Below are positions 30,476 through 38,686 of a stretch of DNA of 64,000 nucleotides, piece by piece. Source of the stretch: Chlorobiales bacterium Clorobi_01 (GTDB lineage Bacteria > Bacteroidota > Chlorobiia > Chlorobiales > Chlorobiaceae). The notes beneath the pieces are model-generated. The model was not told where the DNA came from. It saw only the letters and a program-made list of their open reading frames with translations, and did no database searches. The translations under genes and the position numbers were made by a program. The stretch's first letter is position 1; each line of letters opens with the position of its first letter. Location: assembly GCA_001602925.1 (NCBI GenBank), contig LUZT01000006.1, forward strand, positions 250,569 through 314,568. Direction: 5' to 3'.

Positions 30476-31303
30476 TTATAGGTCATCGAGGGAAATTCTG
30501 TTGTGGGCATGAGTTTCGATAAACCGCTCCACGCTCGCAAGAAAACGCTCCGGCTCCTCGATGTGCAGCGTGTGGCCGCAACCTTCGAAGTATTCAAGGC
30601 GCGATTCTGGACAAAGCTCCGCCATCCGGCGGCCGATTTCCACGTACTTCGCATCCTTTTCGCCGACGCAGAAGAGCATCGGCAGGCGGTTGTCGGGCAG
30701 CTCGTCCCAGAATGATGGCTGGTTGCCTGTGCCGAGCAGGCGCAGCGCGCGGGCGAGATTTTGCGGTGTACCCTGCTTGCGTTGCGCCTCGACCTCGCGG
30801 AACAGCGAGTGGCTTTTCAGCGTCGAAAAAAGCGGCTGGTCGTACCAGAACCCGATGAACCCCTCGAAATTCCGCTCGATCTTGCGGGCGATTCCCTCGT
30901 CGCTTTTCCGGCGCGATGCTCGCTCCTCGTCCGTCTGTAGTCCAGGCGACGACGACACGATTATTGCCTTCGAGAACAGCTCCGGATAGCGCAACGCCAG
31001 CGCCAGCCCGATCCGGCCGCCCATCGAATAGCCTACCAGCACGCACGGCCCGGCGTTTAACCGCTGAATCTTCCCGGCCAGCGCTTCGACCGTTTGTATG
31101 AAAAACAACTCCGAATCGCCATCCGCCGGAATTCCGGCCTCCCCATGCCCCGGCAGATCGACGAGGAGGCTGCAAAAGCGATCTTCAAGCTTCCGGGCAA
31201 ACGAAAGCCAGTCGCTCCCCGAACCGAGGAATCCATGCAGGAACACGATTTTCGGCAGCGCCGGGTCGCCGACGGTGGTGAGGTGGAGGGGAATGGTGGT
31301 CAT
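30476..31303 (-). CDS. menH: SHCHC synthase, MenH-type alpha/beta hydrolase
   Basis: The 275-residue protein has an alpha/beta-hydrolase fold with FLHGFLGSGSDWLS, VDLPGHGEA, the nucleophile elbow VGYSMGGRIGL, an acid in FCVGEKDAKY and the His in GCGHTLHIEEPE. MenH eliminates pyruvate from SEPHCHC in menaquinone synthesis. Position immediately upstream of menB supports this role over a generic hydrolase. Confidence 0.9.
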   Translation of the reverse strand: MTTIPLHLTTVGDPALPKIVFLHGFLGSGSDWLSFARKLEDRFCSLLVDLPGHGEAGIPADGDSELFFIQTVEALAGKIQRLNAGPCVLVGYSMGGRIGLALALRYPELFSKAIIVSSSPGLQTDEERASRRKSDEGIARKIERNFEGFIGFWYDQPLFSTLKSHSLFREVEAQRKQGTPQNLARALRLLGTGNQPSFWDELPDNRLPMLFCVGEKDAKYVEIGRRMAELCPESRLEYFEGCGHTLHIEEPERFLASVERFIETHAHNRISLDDL

Positions 31304-31393
31304 CGCTGTGGTGATTTCAGGCCGTTCGCTTTTTTATTAATATATGACAACGCCACAAAGAGCTGTTTTTTTGAACCCGGAAATTGCACAGTC

Positions 31394-31882
31394 ATGGGCA
31401 ACATAGATGATTACCGCACCGGCGAAATTGTCGAGGGGATCAGAAAAGCCGAGACGGTTCTCGATGATCGGGTGACGGTTGCAGCTGGTGATCCCGTTTT
31501 CGAGCGCATTCGGGAAAAGATCGTTGCATTCAGGCCTGTCTGGATCACGACGGAAAAAGCGGTTGAGCTGATCCGGCGCGCGGAGATTGTTGCGGTTGGT
31601 GAACGTGTCTGTCGGGCGCTGCATCCGGAATCTCCGGAGACGCAGACGGTGTTTCTCGATGGGCTTGCCGGGGCGATGGCGGAAGCTGGAAAAGCCGAAA
31701 TCGTGACGGCGGCGGAGGCGGCGCAGGTCATCAACCGGCAGGCTCACCACCGGATCATCGCCTCAATGGTTAGCGGCAACTACCTCGAACTCTGCGCGGC
31801 CTGGCCGAAGGACTGCGTTTTCTGCCGGGCGGAGCGAGCCGGGATCAATTGTTTCGGTTTGTCTCGGGACTCTCTAATCTGA
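31394..31882 (+). CDS. Protein of unknown function with a C-terminal CxxC
   Basis: I read a 162-residue product from ATG 31394 (MGNIDDYRTGEIVEGIRKAE). It is mostly helical, with VWITTEKAVELIRRAEIVAV and a C-terminal CVFCRAERAG that could bind a metal. I do not recognise the family. No ribosome site precedes the ATG. An antisense frame (31337-31750) also exists, but this strand matches its neighbours and gives a more protein-like sequence. It begins the five-gene plus-strand block that splits the men cluster. Confidence 0.55.
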   Translation: MGNIDDYRTGEIVEGIRKAETVLDDRVTVAAGDPVFERIREKIVAFRPVWITTEKAVELIRRAEIVAVGERVCRALHPESPETQTVFLDGLAGAMAEAGKAEIVTAAEAAQVINRQAHHRIIASMVSGNYLELCAAWPKDCVFCRAERAGINCFGLSRDSLI

Positions 31883-31895
31883 AACGGTCCTTCCA

Positions 31896-32225
31896 ATGGC
31901 TTCCGATCTATCGTTTGTCGAATATGCCTGCGAGCAGATGGGGGCGGCGGGCGCGATCACGTTCCGGAAGATGTTCGGCGAGTATGCGATCTACTGCGAG
32001 GGGAAGGTGGTGGCGCTGGTGTGCGATAACCGGCTCTTCGTGAAGCCCACTGCTGCCGGGCGGGAGGTTGCCAGGTCGCTTGCCGAATCCCCGCCTTATC
32101 CGGGAGCGAAGCCGTATCTGCTGGTTGGGGAAGAGCTTGAGGATCGCGAGTGGCTCTCGAACCTCATCCGGGTGACGGAACGGGAGTTGCCTGAACCGAA
32201 GGAGCGCAAGAAGAAGTTTCGGTAA
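31896..32225 (+). CDS. TfoX N-terminal domain protein
   Basis: The 109-residue protein contains AITFRKMFGEYAIYCEGKVV and DNRLFVKPT, the pattern of the TfoX/Sxy N-terminal domain. In gamma-proteobacteria such domains help control competence genes; here only the N-terminal domain is present, so a competence role is not implied. It follows the unknown gene at 31394 by 13 bp. Confidence 0.82.
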   Translation: MASDLSFVEYACEQMGAAGAITFRKMFGEYAIYCEGKVVALVCDNRLFVKPTAAGREVARSLAESPPYPGAKPYLLVGEELEDREWLSNLIRVTERELPEPKERKKKFR

Positions 32226-32290
32226 TCGCCCCGTCGAGGGTTGGAGATCAAACCGCAGAGCACCATTTAACACCTAAAGTCAGCCAGAGT

Positions 32291-32779
32291 ATGTCAGCGT
32301 TGCAGAATCAGTTTACGATCCGCAGGGCGACCGGCGAGGATGTGTCTGCGGTGGCTTCGATGGTTGACGAGTTGCTGTCGGAGATCATGCAGGCCATCGG
32401 CGTTCCGGCGTTCGACGTCGCTTCCGATGAAACGGCGGCGCGTCTTCGGGACTTTCTTGAAACCGGACGTTATGTGGTGTTTGTCGCCATCGACGGGAGC
32501 GATGAGCCGGTTGGTTTCATCGCGCTGTACGAAAGTTGCGCCCTCTATGCCGGGGGCATTTTCGGCACCATTCCGGAGCTGTTCGTGCGTCCGGAGTGTC
32601 GCGGTCTGGGGGTTGGGCAAGGGCTGCTGGAGGCGGCCAGGGAGTTCGGAAAGTCTCGTGGCTGGAAGCGTCTTGAAGTCACCACCCCACCACTGCCGGA
32701 GTTCGACCGGACGCTTGCCTTCTACGAACAGGAGGGGTTCGAGGTGACAGGCGGCCGCAAATTGAAGGTGTTGCTCTGA
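32291..32779 (+). CDS. GNAT-family N-acetyltransferase
   Basis: The 162-residue protein has the GNAT core: FVAIDGSDEPVGFIALYES, IPELFVRPECRGLGVGQGLL with the acetyl-CoA loop, and LAFYEQEGFEVTGG. The substrate cannot be deduced. It is the third gene in the plus-strand block between menH and menD. Confidence 0.87.
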   Translation: MSALQNQFTIRRATGEDVSAVASMVDELLSEIMQAIGVPAFDVASDETAARLRDFLETGRYVVFVAIDGSDEPVGFIALYESCALYAGGIFGTIPELFVRPECRGLGVGQGLLEAAREFGKSRGWKRLEVTTPPLPEFDRTLAFYEQEGFEVTGGRKLKVLL

Positions 32780-32840
32780 GACCGTATCGCGAAAGTTCGA
32801 TACATTCAGAAAATTTTTTTCATGGATCAAGCGGTTTGTT

Positions 32841-33359
32841 ATGGACGCCCTATCTCTGCTCATCGATCAGTTCCGCCACATGGCCTGGGCGGACGCTTTG
32901 GTGTTTTCGACGATCACGGGCAAAGCCGGGGTGGAGCGTGATGATTACATCCTCGCAAAACTGCGTCATCTGCATGCAGTTCAGCGGATTTTTCTCGACG
33001 TGTGGTTTGCTCGTCCGCTCGATCCGCGAGTAGCCGATGATCTTGCTGTCGAAAAACTGGTTTTGTTCGCGCGTGAGGTTCACGCTGCTTCGATGCTTTT
33101 TCTCGAAACGTTGACTCCTGTGGAGCTGGAGTGCGTCATCGAATTGCCGTGGTCGAAGACGGCCACCGAAAAGCTCGGGTTCACGGTTGCCGAACACTCC
33201 CTTGCCGAGACGCTTGTGCAGGTTCCAGAGCATAGCGCCTACCATCGCGGGCAGATCGCCGCCCGGCTCCGCGAGCTTGGCGTCGATCCTCCCATGACCG
33301 ACTACATTGCCTGGATATGGCGTCACAAGCCGGAAGCGGCGTGGCCCTGTTCAGCTTGA
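32841..33359 (+). CDS. DinB-family protein
   Basis: The 172-residue protein forms the four-helix DinB/YfiT type, with His ligands suggested by LRHLHAVQRIFLDVW and the typical C-terminal VPEHSAYHRGQIAARLREL. Family members bind a divalent metal and include thiol transferases; the exact reaction is unknown. The NAT gene starts 31 bp downstream. Confidence 0.84.
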   Translation: MDALSLLIDQFRHMAWADALVFSTITGKAGVERDDYILAKLRHLHAVQRIFLDVWFARPLDPRVADDLAVEKLVLFAREVHAASMLFLETLTPVELECVIELPWSKTATEKLGFTVAEHSLAETLVQVPEHSAYHRGQIAARLRELGVDPPMTDYIAWIWRHKPEAAWPCSA

Positions 33360-33390
33360 CCTTATTGCATTGAATTACTGTGAGTTGCCA

Positions 33391-34161
33391 ATGAAAGCCG
33401 CTAATTTCCATCTCCCGTCATACCTCGCCCGCATCGGCTTTGAGGGTGAGCCGTCGCCGGATTTCGAGACGCTGAAGCGTTTGATGCGCTGCCAGCTCTT
33501 TTCGGTGCCGTTCGAGAATCTTGATGTGCAGGCGGGCCAAGTGCCGTCGCTTGCGCCGGAAGCGATCTGCTCGAAGATCGTCAAACGTCGGCGTGGCGGC
33601 TACTGCTACGAGGTGAACGGCATTTTCGCGATGGCGCTTGAGGCGGTCGGCATTCCGTACCGGTTCGTGGCGGCTCGGCCCATGACCTACGCCGCCCGGC
33701 GTCCAAAAACCCACGTGGCGATCATTGCGTCAGTCGATGGAGAGGAGTGGCTCTGCGATCTCGGTTTCGGTGGTTACGGTATTCGCGAGCCGATCAACCT
33801 CCGGTGGCTCGACCGCGAGATAAGGCAGGATTGCGAGACCTTCAGGCTTTCGATGCTTTCGGATCAGGAGTACCTGTTACAGTCCGTTGTCGATGGCGAG
33901 TGGAAAAACCTTTACGAATTCAACCTCTGCCCGCAGGAGCTGGTTGACTTCGAACCGGCGAACTGGCTTAACGCGACGCATCCGGATTCGATTTTCGTGC
34001 AGGGGCTGATCGTTGTTTTGCAGCATGAATCGGGCAAAGCGATGCTGAACGGCGAGCGGTTCAGGTATTTTTCGGAAGGGCGGGTTGAGGAGATGATCGT
34101 CAGCAAAGATGAGGTTGCCGAGTTGTTGCTGAAGCGTTTTTCGCTGATATGCTCTGAATGA
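33391..34161 (+). CDS. Arylamine N-acetyltransferase
   Basis: From ATG 33391 the protein has 256 residues. It shows the NAT catalytic triad: Cys in RRGGYCYEVNG, His in PKTHVAII and Asp in LCDLGFGGYG. The N-terminal CQLFSVPFENLDVQ is also typical. NATs acetylate arylamines or hydrazines using acetyl-CoA; the physiological substrate is unknown. It is convergent with menD, with only 5 bp between the two stop codons. Confidence 0.92.
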   Translation: MKAANFHLPSYLARIGFEGEPSPDFETLKRLMRCQLFSVPFENLDVQAGQVPSLAPEAICSKIVKRRRGGYCYEVNGIFAMALEAVGIPYRFVAARPMTYAARRPKTHVAIIASVDGEEWLCDLGFGGYGIREPINLRWLDREIRQDCETFRLSMLSDQEYLLQSVVDGEWKNLYEFNLCPQELVDFEPANWLNATHPDSIFVQGLIVVLQHESGKAMLNGERFRYFSEGRVEEMIVSKDEVAELLLKRFSLICSE

Positions 34162-34166
34162 CCGTT

Positions 34167-35915
34167 TTACCGGGAGCAGTCAGCTTTTTCGAAAACCGGG
34201 TCGAGCTGTGCCTTGAGCGAGCGGTGCAGAAGGAGGTTTTTCTCCCGGTCGCTTCTGATTTCGATGACGAGGCTCCGGTTTTCCTGTAGCGCTTTGGTGT
34301 AAATGCTCGTGAAGTCACCGTTCGTTTCCGGGCAGATGTAGTCGAGGCCGAAGGTTTTGGCGGCGGATTCGATGCTGAAATTCTGCGGCGTGGCGAAACA
34401 CTCGTCGAGCCGGTCAGTCTGTGAGGCGATGGGGAGGAACGAGAAGATGCCACCACCATTGTTGTTCAGCACGATGACGATGAGCGGGTTCCACGGGTGG
34501 TTGAGCAGTGAAAGCGCGTTCAGGTCGTGCAGGAACGAGATGTCGCCGATGAGCAGCGTGGCTGGTTTGCCGAGTCCCGCCGAGAATCCGGCGGCGGTCG
34601 AGATGATGCCGTCGATGCCGCTGACGCCGCGATTGAGCGCCACCTGCAACGGTTTCTGCGCTACCGGTGCGGCGTACAGATCCATGTCCCGCGCGGGCAT
34701 ACTGTTGGCGACGAAGAGCGCGTGTCCGTCTCCGGCGAGCGACGAAACGATGCGCGGCGCGGAGATTTCGCTGACTGCAAGCTCCGGCACGCAGGCCATT
34801 TTATCGATTATACCGGAGGCTGCTGAAAATGCGTCGCGGCATCTGATGCCCGGCAGCGGCTCTCGGCACCCTTCGAGCGCCGAAGCGACGGCGGCGGGCG
34901 AAGCTTCGAGAGTCAGCGTGACGTTGTGGTCGGGGCCGAAGCGTCCGGGATGCTCACGGACGACCACGTAATGCAGGGGCGGCTGTTTCCGCAGTGCCAT
35001 GGCGGGCTGCTTGCCGATGACATGGCCACCGAAATGGATCACTACATCGGGCTGAAAGCGCTCGACGAAGGCTTCATTCTGGAAGGCGAGCTGCCAGGGC
35101 GTGCAGTCCGATGAAAGCCGGATGCCGGAGGTGAGATCGGCGAAGAGCGGCACACCGAGCGATTCGGCTAGCGCCGCTACCGCCTCGCCATCCGCCGCGT
35201 TCGACATGCTTCCGGCCACGAACAGCGGCCGTTCAGCCTGTGCAAGTAACTCCCGCAGCGTCACGATACTCTCTGCGCTTGGCTTATGCAGCGGACGGGC
35301 GAAGCGGCTCCACGGTTCGCCGGAGGCCTGCCACGTTTCGAGCGGCGCGGCCCACTGATGACCGGGATCTGGCGCTTCGGGTTCGAGCGGTTCGCGGAAC
35401 GGCAGGTTCAGATGCACCGGGCCTGCGGGGAGGCTGAGGCTTTTTCTGACGGCGTGATCCACCGTCGAAAGCAGCGAGGCGAGCGGCGTCGCAATGCCGG
35501 GTTCGGGCAGCTCGAAGCTCCAGCGTGTGTAGCTGCCGAAAATATTCTGCTGGCGGATGGTCTGGTTCGCTCCGGCTTCGAGCAGTTCAAAAGGGCGGTC
35601 AGCAGAGAGCACGAGCATCGGCTGCGCGTCCGCCGAGGCTTCGACGACGGCGGGGAAGTAGTTGGCCACAGCGGTGCCGGAGGTGCAGACGAGCACGGCA
35701 GGCATTCCGGTCGCCCTTGCGTACCCAAGCGCGTAGAATCCCGCCGAGCGCTCGTCGGGGAACATCCTGAATCGCGCTTTCGGATTCGAGGCTACGGCAA
35801 GGGTCAGCGGCGTCGAGCGTGAGCCGGGGGAGATACAGAAAAATCCGGCGCCCTGCCGGATCAGTTCCTCGACGATGACCGCGCACCAGAGCGTGGTGAT
35901 CTGCTTGCTGTTCAT
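34167..35915 (-). CDS. menD: SEPHCHC synthase (2-succinyl-5-enolpyruvyl-6-hydroxy-3-cyclohexene-1-carboxylate synthase)
   Basis: The 582-residue thiamine diphosphate enzyme starts MNSKQITTLWCAVIVEEL and has FFCISPGSRSTPLTLAVA, LVCTSGTAVANYFPAVVEA, LLIGDISFLHDLNAL (cofactor binding) and VLNNNGGGIFSFLP. It condenses isochorismate with 2-oxoglutarate, a substrate also used by the SucA found in this window. The ATG overlaps the menF stop (ATGA), so the pair is coupled. Confidence 0.94.
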   Translation of the reverse strand: MNSKQITTLWCAVIVEELIRQGAGFFCISPGSRSTPLTLAVASNPKARFRMFPDERSAGFYALGYARATGMPAVLVCTSGTAVANYFPAVVEASADAQPMLVLSADRPFELLEAGANQTIRQQNIFGSYTRWSFELPEPGIATPLASLLSTVDHAVRKSLSLPAGPVHLNLPFREPLEPEAPDPGHQWAAPLETWQASGEPWSRFARPLHKPSAESIVTLRELLAQAERPLFVAGSMSNAADGEAVAALAESLGVPLFADLTSGIRLSSDCTPWQLAFQNEAFVERFQPDVVIHFGGHVIGKQPAMALRKQPPLHYVVVREHPGRFGPDHNVTLTLEASPAAVASALEGCREPLPGIRCRDAFSAASGIIDKMACVPELAVSEISAPRIVSSLAGDGHALFVANSMPARDMDLYAAPVAQKPLQVALNRGVSGIDGIISTAAGFSAGLGKPATLLIGDISFLHDLNALSLLNHPWNPLIVIVLNNNGGGIFSFLPIASQTDRLDECFATPQNFSIESAAKTFGLDYICPETNGDFTSIYTKALQENRSLVIEIRSDREKNLLLHRSLKAQLDPVFEKADCSR

Positions 35916-37321
35916 GAGGTCTGCTGCGTTATGGCAAGAATGTCCCCGATTTTCTGATCGACCTCTTCCCACTCTGACTCCGGATTCGATCCACGAACCA
36001 GTCCTGCACCGGAGTAGAGATAGACGCGGTCATCATTGACGAGTGCCGAGCGGATGCCGACCGCGAACTCCGCTGCGTCGCGGCTGAGCCAGCCCACTGG
36101 CGCGGCGTACCAGCCACGGCAGAACGGCTCGATCGACAGAATCAGCGACATTGCCTTTTCCCTCGGCACGCCGCCGACCGCCGGAGTCGGATGAAGCTGA
36201 CGCAGCACGGTGCTGTCGTTGCTGAACTCCGGAAGAAGTCTGGCCTTGCATCTGGCCAGGAGATGGGCGAGGCGGTTGAGCTGGAGCACGCCGACCTTCT
36301 CCTGCATGTCGATGTCGCTGCATACCGGCTGCAACTCGCGGTAAATCGTGTCCTTGACAAAGCGGTGCTCACGAATGTCCTTTTCGGAGTTCAGCAGCAA
36401 CTCGGAAGCGACGCTGTCGTCCGCCTTGAGCGCCTCCTTGGTGACCGTGCCTGCGAGCGCCTCGGTTTCGAGCATGTCGCCGTCGCGGCGGTAGAGCCGT
36501 TCAGGCGTGAAGCTGATGAAGGCGTGTCCCTCGACTGGCTCGAAGTAGAAACGGTACGCGGTATTCTCGGGAAATGGATAGTCGAGCAGGAAACGGATGG
36601 CAGGAACCTTGCCCGCGAAAGAAAGTTCAGTCTGCCGGGCGAGGATCACCTTGTCGAGTTTTCCCTCATCGAAATTTCTCAGAATCGTCTCGCAGTTCTC
36701 GATCCATTGCGCCTTGTCGGGGCAGTAGGAGACCTGCGTCATTTCCGGAATCGCGGCTGCCTCCGGCGCGCTGTCTCCGGCGGATACCGCCGACAGGGCT
36801 GCCAAGAGCTGTTCGAGCGCTTTCTGCCGGTCATCGCCGGGCTTCAGCCACACCGCGCAGCTCATCGATGCCTTGCCGTCCCGGAACTCGATGCTGATGA
36901 GCGGCAGGATGAACAGTCCGGGGCTGAAGGCGCTCCAGAGTCTGTTCTGCTCCTGCAGATTGTTGAAGCAGAAGCCGCCAATGTACCTGGCGTGCGGATT
37001 TTTCTGTTTCATGGCCTCTTCGAGCACGAGGAAGCTGCGGTCGTTGGGGCCACTTTCGGAAATCTCGATACGGTCCGCCTCGCCGATACCGGCAATCCAC
37101 TCGCTTTTTTCGCGGTTCATCCAGAACAGCTTCGGAAAGAGCGTCTGCGCCGACAGCCAGCGCGTGGCGTCAACCGTGTCGAGCGGTACGGTGAAGGTTT
37201 CCAGTGCAGGCAATCCATTCTTTGCAAACGGCGTCTGAGGCTGCTGCATCGCAGTCTTCATCGATTCTTCGAGGAGTTGAAGCGCCTTTTGCATCATAGG
37301 GATACTGTCGTCCGCCTGCAT
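35912..37321 (-). CDS. menF: Isochorismate synthase
   Basis: From ATG 37321 the protein has 469 residues; a longer open frame runs to 37441 but would overlap the upstream TPR gene. The chorismate-binding domain includes KVILARQTELSFAG, FISFTPERLYRRDGD, ETEALAGTV, EHRFVKDTI and LHPTPAVGGVPREKA, and ends AVGIRSALVNDDRVYLYSG. It converts chorismate to isochorismate, the first committed step to menaquinone. Confidence 0.93.
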   Translation of the reverse strand: MQADDSIPMMQKALQLLEESMKTAMQQPQTPFAKNGLPALETFTVPLDTVDATRWLSAQTLFPKLFWMNREKSEWIAGIGEADRIEISESGPNDRSFLVLEEAMKQKNPHARYIGGFCFNNLQEQNRLWSAFSPGLFILPLISIEFRDGKASMSCAVWLKPGDDRQKALEQLLAALSAVSAGDSAPEAAAIPEMTQVSYCPDKAQWIENCETILRNFDEGKLDKVILARQTELSFAGKVPAIRFLLDYPFPENTAYRFYFEPVEGHAFISFTPERLYRRDGDMLETEALAGTVTKEALKADDSVASELLLNSEKDIREHRFVKDTIYRELQPVCSDIDMQEKVGVLQLNRLAHLLARCKARLLPEFSNDSTVLRQLHPTPAVGGVPREKAMSLILSIEPFCRGWYAAPVGWLSRDAAEFAVGIRSALVNDDRVYLYSGAGLVRGSNPESEWEEVDQKIGDILAITQQTS

Positions 37322-37334
37322 GGGATTACGAGGT

Positions 37335-37949
37335 TCATTTTCCGGCCTTGTCAGGCACATCGTTTTGCAGGTGCCGTTCAAGGGAGACGGCAAGATAATT
37401 GTTTTTGGTCTGAAGCCATTTATGGATTTTTCGGGCTTCATCGATTTTTCCCATTTTAATGTAGCAGACCGCCATCGAGTACCAGGCCTCCTGGAAGGAG
37501 TAGCTGTTATCGATCGCCTTCTGGTACGAGGCTACCGCATCGTTATAGCGATTGAGCTGGAAATAGACGTTGCCGAGATCGAACTGGCGGAGCGAGTCGT
37601 CCGGCGCGATGTCAACCCGTTTCTGCATCCAGGGCAGCGCTGCGTTAAACTCTTTCTTGTCGAAATAGGCAGCGCCGAGCGCCGAGTAGGCCTCGTCGAG
37701 ACCGGGTTCGAGCCTGATGGCCCTGCGGTAAGCCTGGATGGCGTCGTCAAAACGCTGCTGGCGAGCGTACTCCTTGCCGAGGTTCAGGTAGCCTCTTGCA
37801 TCTTCGGGGTTCTGCCAGACCGTCTGTTGCAACTCCTTGATGCGGGCCTCCCTGGTGTTACAGGCGGAAAGTCCGGCAAGGCAAAGCAGAATGAGGAACG
37901 GGCGGAAGAGAGCCACGACGTGGCGGTATGGGTTCGAGCTTCGTGTCAT
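37335..37949 (-). CDS. TPR-repeat lipoprotein
   Basis: From ATG 37949 the 204-residue protein has a lipoprotein signal (LILLCLAGLSAC, the Cys being the lipid site) and about four tetratricopeptide repeats, for example GYLNLGKEYARQQRFDDAIQ, SALGAAYFDKKEFNAAL and FDLGNVYFQLNRYNDAVASY. TPRs mediate protein contacts at the envelope. It lies 13 bp before menF and may be cotranscribed, although a functional link to menaquinone is not obvious. Confidence 0.8.
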   Translation of the reverse strand: MTRSSNPYRHVVALFRPFLILLCLAGLSACNTREARIKELQQTVWQNPEDARGYLNLGKEYARQQRFDDAIQAYRRAIRLEPGLDEAYSALGAAYFDKKEFNAALPWMQKRVDIAPDDSLRQFDLGNVYFQLNRYNDAVASYQKAIDNSYSFQEAWYSMAVCYIKMGKIDEARKIHKWLQTKNNYLAVSLERHLQNDVPDKAGK

Positions 37950-38120
37950 AGGCTTCAATATAGCGACTGGTTTATTTTTCTGCTAACTCCCTCATTCCAT
38001 TACTGTTTTCGCCTGTCTGACCGGGAATGCCGGAAGATGATGTTGCCTGTGGCCGGATTTTTACACACTTTTCGAAAAACGGCATGATGCTTCAATCATA
38101 AACAAATAAACAACAGAGCC

Positions 38121-38327
38121 ATGAAAACAGAAATACATGTCAGCGGAATGCGCTGTTCCGGTTGCGAAATACTGGTCAGCGAAGCGCTCGAAGAGATGGA
38201 AGGGGTGGAAAAGGCCAGTGCGTCCCATCAGACAGGCGTTGTCAACGTCGAGTACGACGAGTCAAAGGCCGATCTCGAATCGATCAAGAAGGTGATCGAA
38301 GGGCAGGGATTCAGGGTTACCGCCTGA
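38121..38327 (+). CDS. Heavy-metal-associated (HMA) domain protein, CopZ-like
   Basis: This 68-residue protein is a single HMA domain with the metal site GMRCSGCE and the fold pattern VNVEYDESKADLESIKKVIE. Such proteins carry Cu(I) or similar ions to P-type ATPases, and a candidate partner, ccoI, is present 20 kb away. It is a single-gene unit with a strong terminator 25 bp after the stop. Confidence 0.88.
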   Translation: MKTEIHVSGMRCSGCEILVSEALEEMEGVEKASASHQTGVVNVEYDESKADLESIKKVIEGQGFRVTA

Positions 38328-38352
38328 TTGTCGTTGCAAATCCTGAAATGAA

Positions 38353-38380
38353 AAAAGCCTCTGGTTTTCCAGAGGCTTTT
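38353..38380. terminator. Bidirectional intrinsic terminator
   Basis: AAAAGCCTCTGG at 38353-38364 pairs with CCAGAGGCTTTT at 38369-38380 around a TTTT loop. With A and T runs on both sides it can serve both the HMA gene (plus) and the tRNA gene (minus). Confidence 0.85.
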
Positions 38381-38393
38381 CGTTTGAACGGTG

Positions 38394-38468
38394 CGGAGCT
38401 GACGGGGCTCGAACCCGCGACCTCCTACGTGACAGGCAGGCGCTCTAACCAGACTGAGCTACAGCTCC
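38394..38468 (-). tRNA. tRNA-Asp (anticodon GTC)
   Basis: On the minus strand the gene starts GGAGCTGTAGCTCAG and ends with CAGCTCC plus the discriminator G. The acceptor stem pairs over seven bases, the anticodon loop is CTGTCAC with anticodon GTC, and the T arm has GGTTCGAGCCC. The 3' CCA is not encoded. The 75-base length is normal. Confidence 0.95.
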
Positions 38469-38686
38469 GTTCCTTATAGGTGGACAAATGTAGAAAACGG
38501 GATTGTTGTTTCCAAACAAAATTTTCTTTTTCGACATGATCTGCCATCAGCTTTCGGCAGAAGGGCACAAGCGCATGAAGGGAATAAGGATAATACCGGG
38601 AGTTTCGTAAATTCAAAGCCGTAGTGACGGCAAGCTTTGCTTCCGGAGGCGTTCTTATTTCTGTAAACGCAAAATGTCACACGCTC

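Noticed and set aside
31337-31750. A minus-strand frame opposite the unknown gene at 31394
   Set aside because: The plus-strand product looks more like a folded protein and fits the direction of the following genes.
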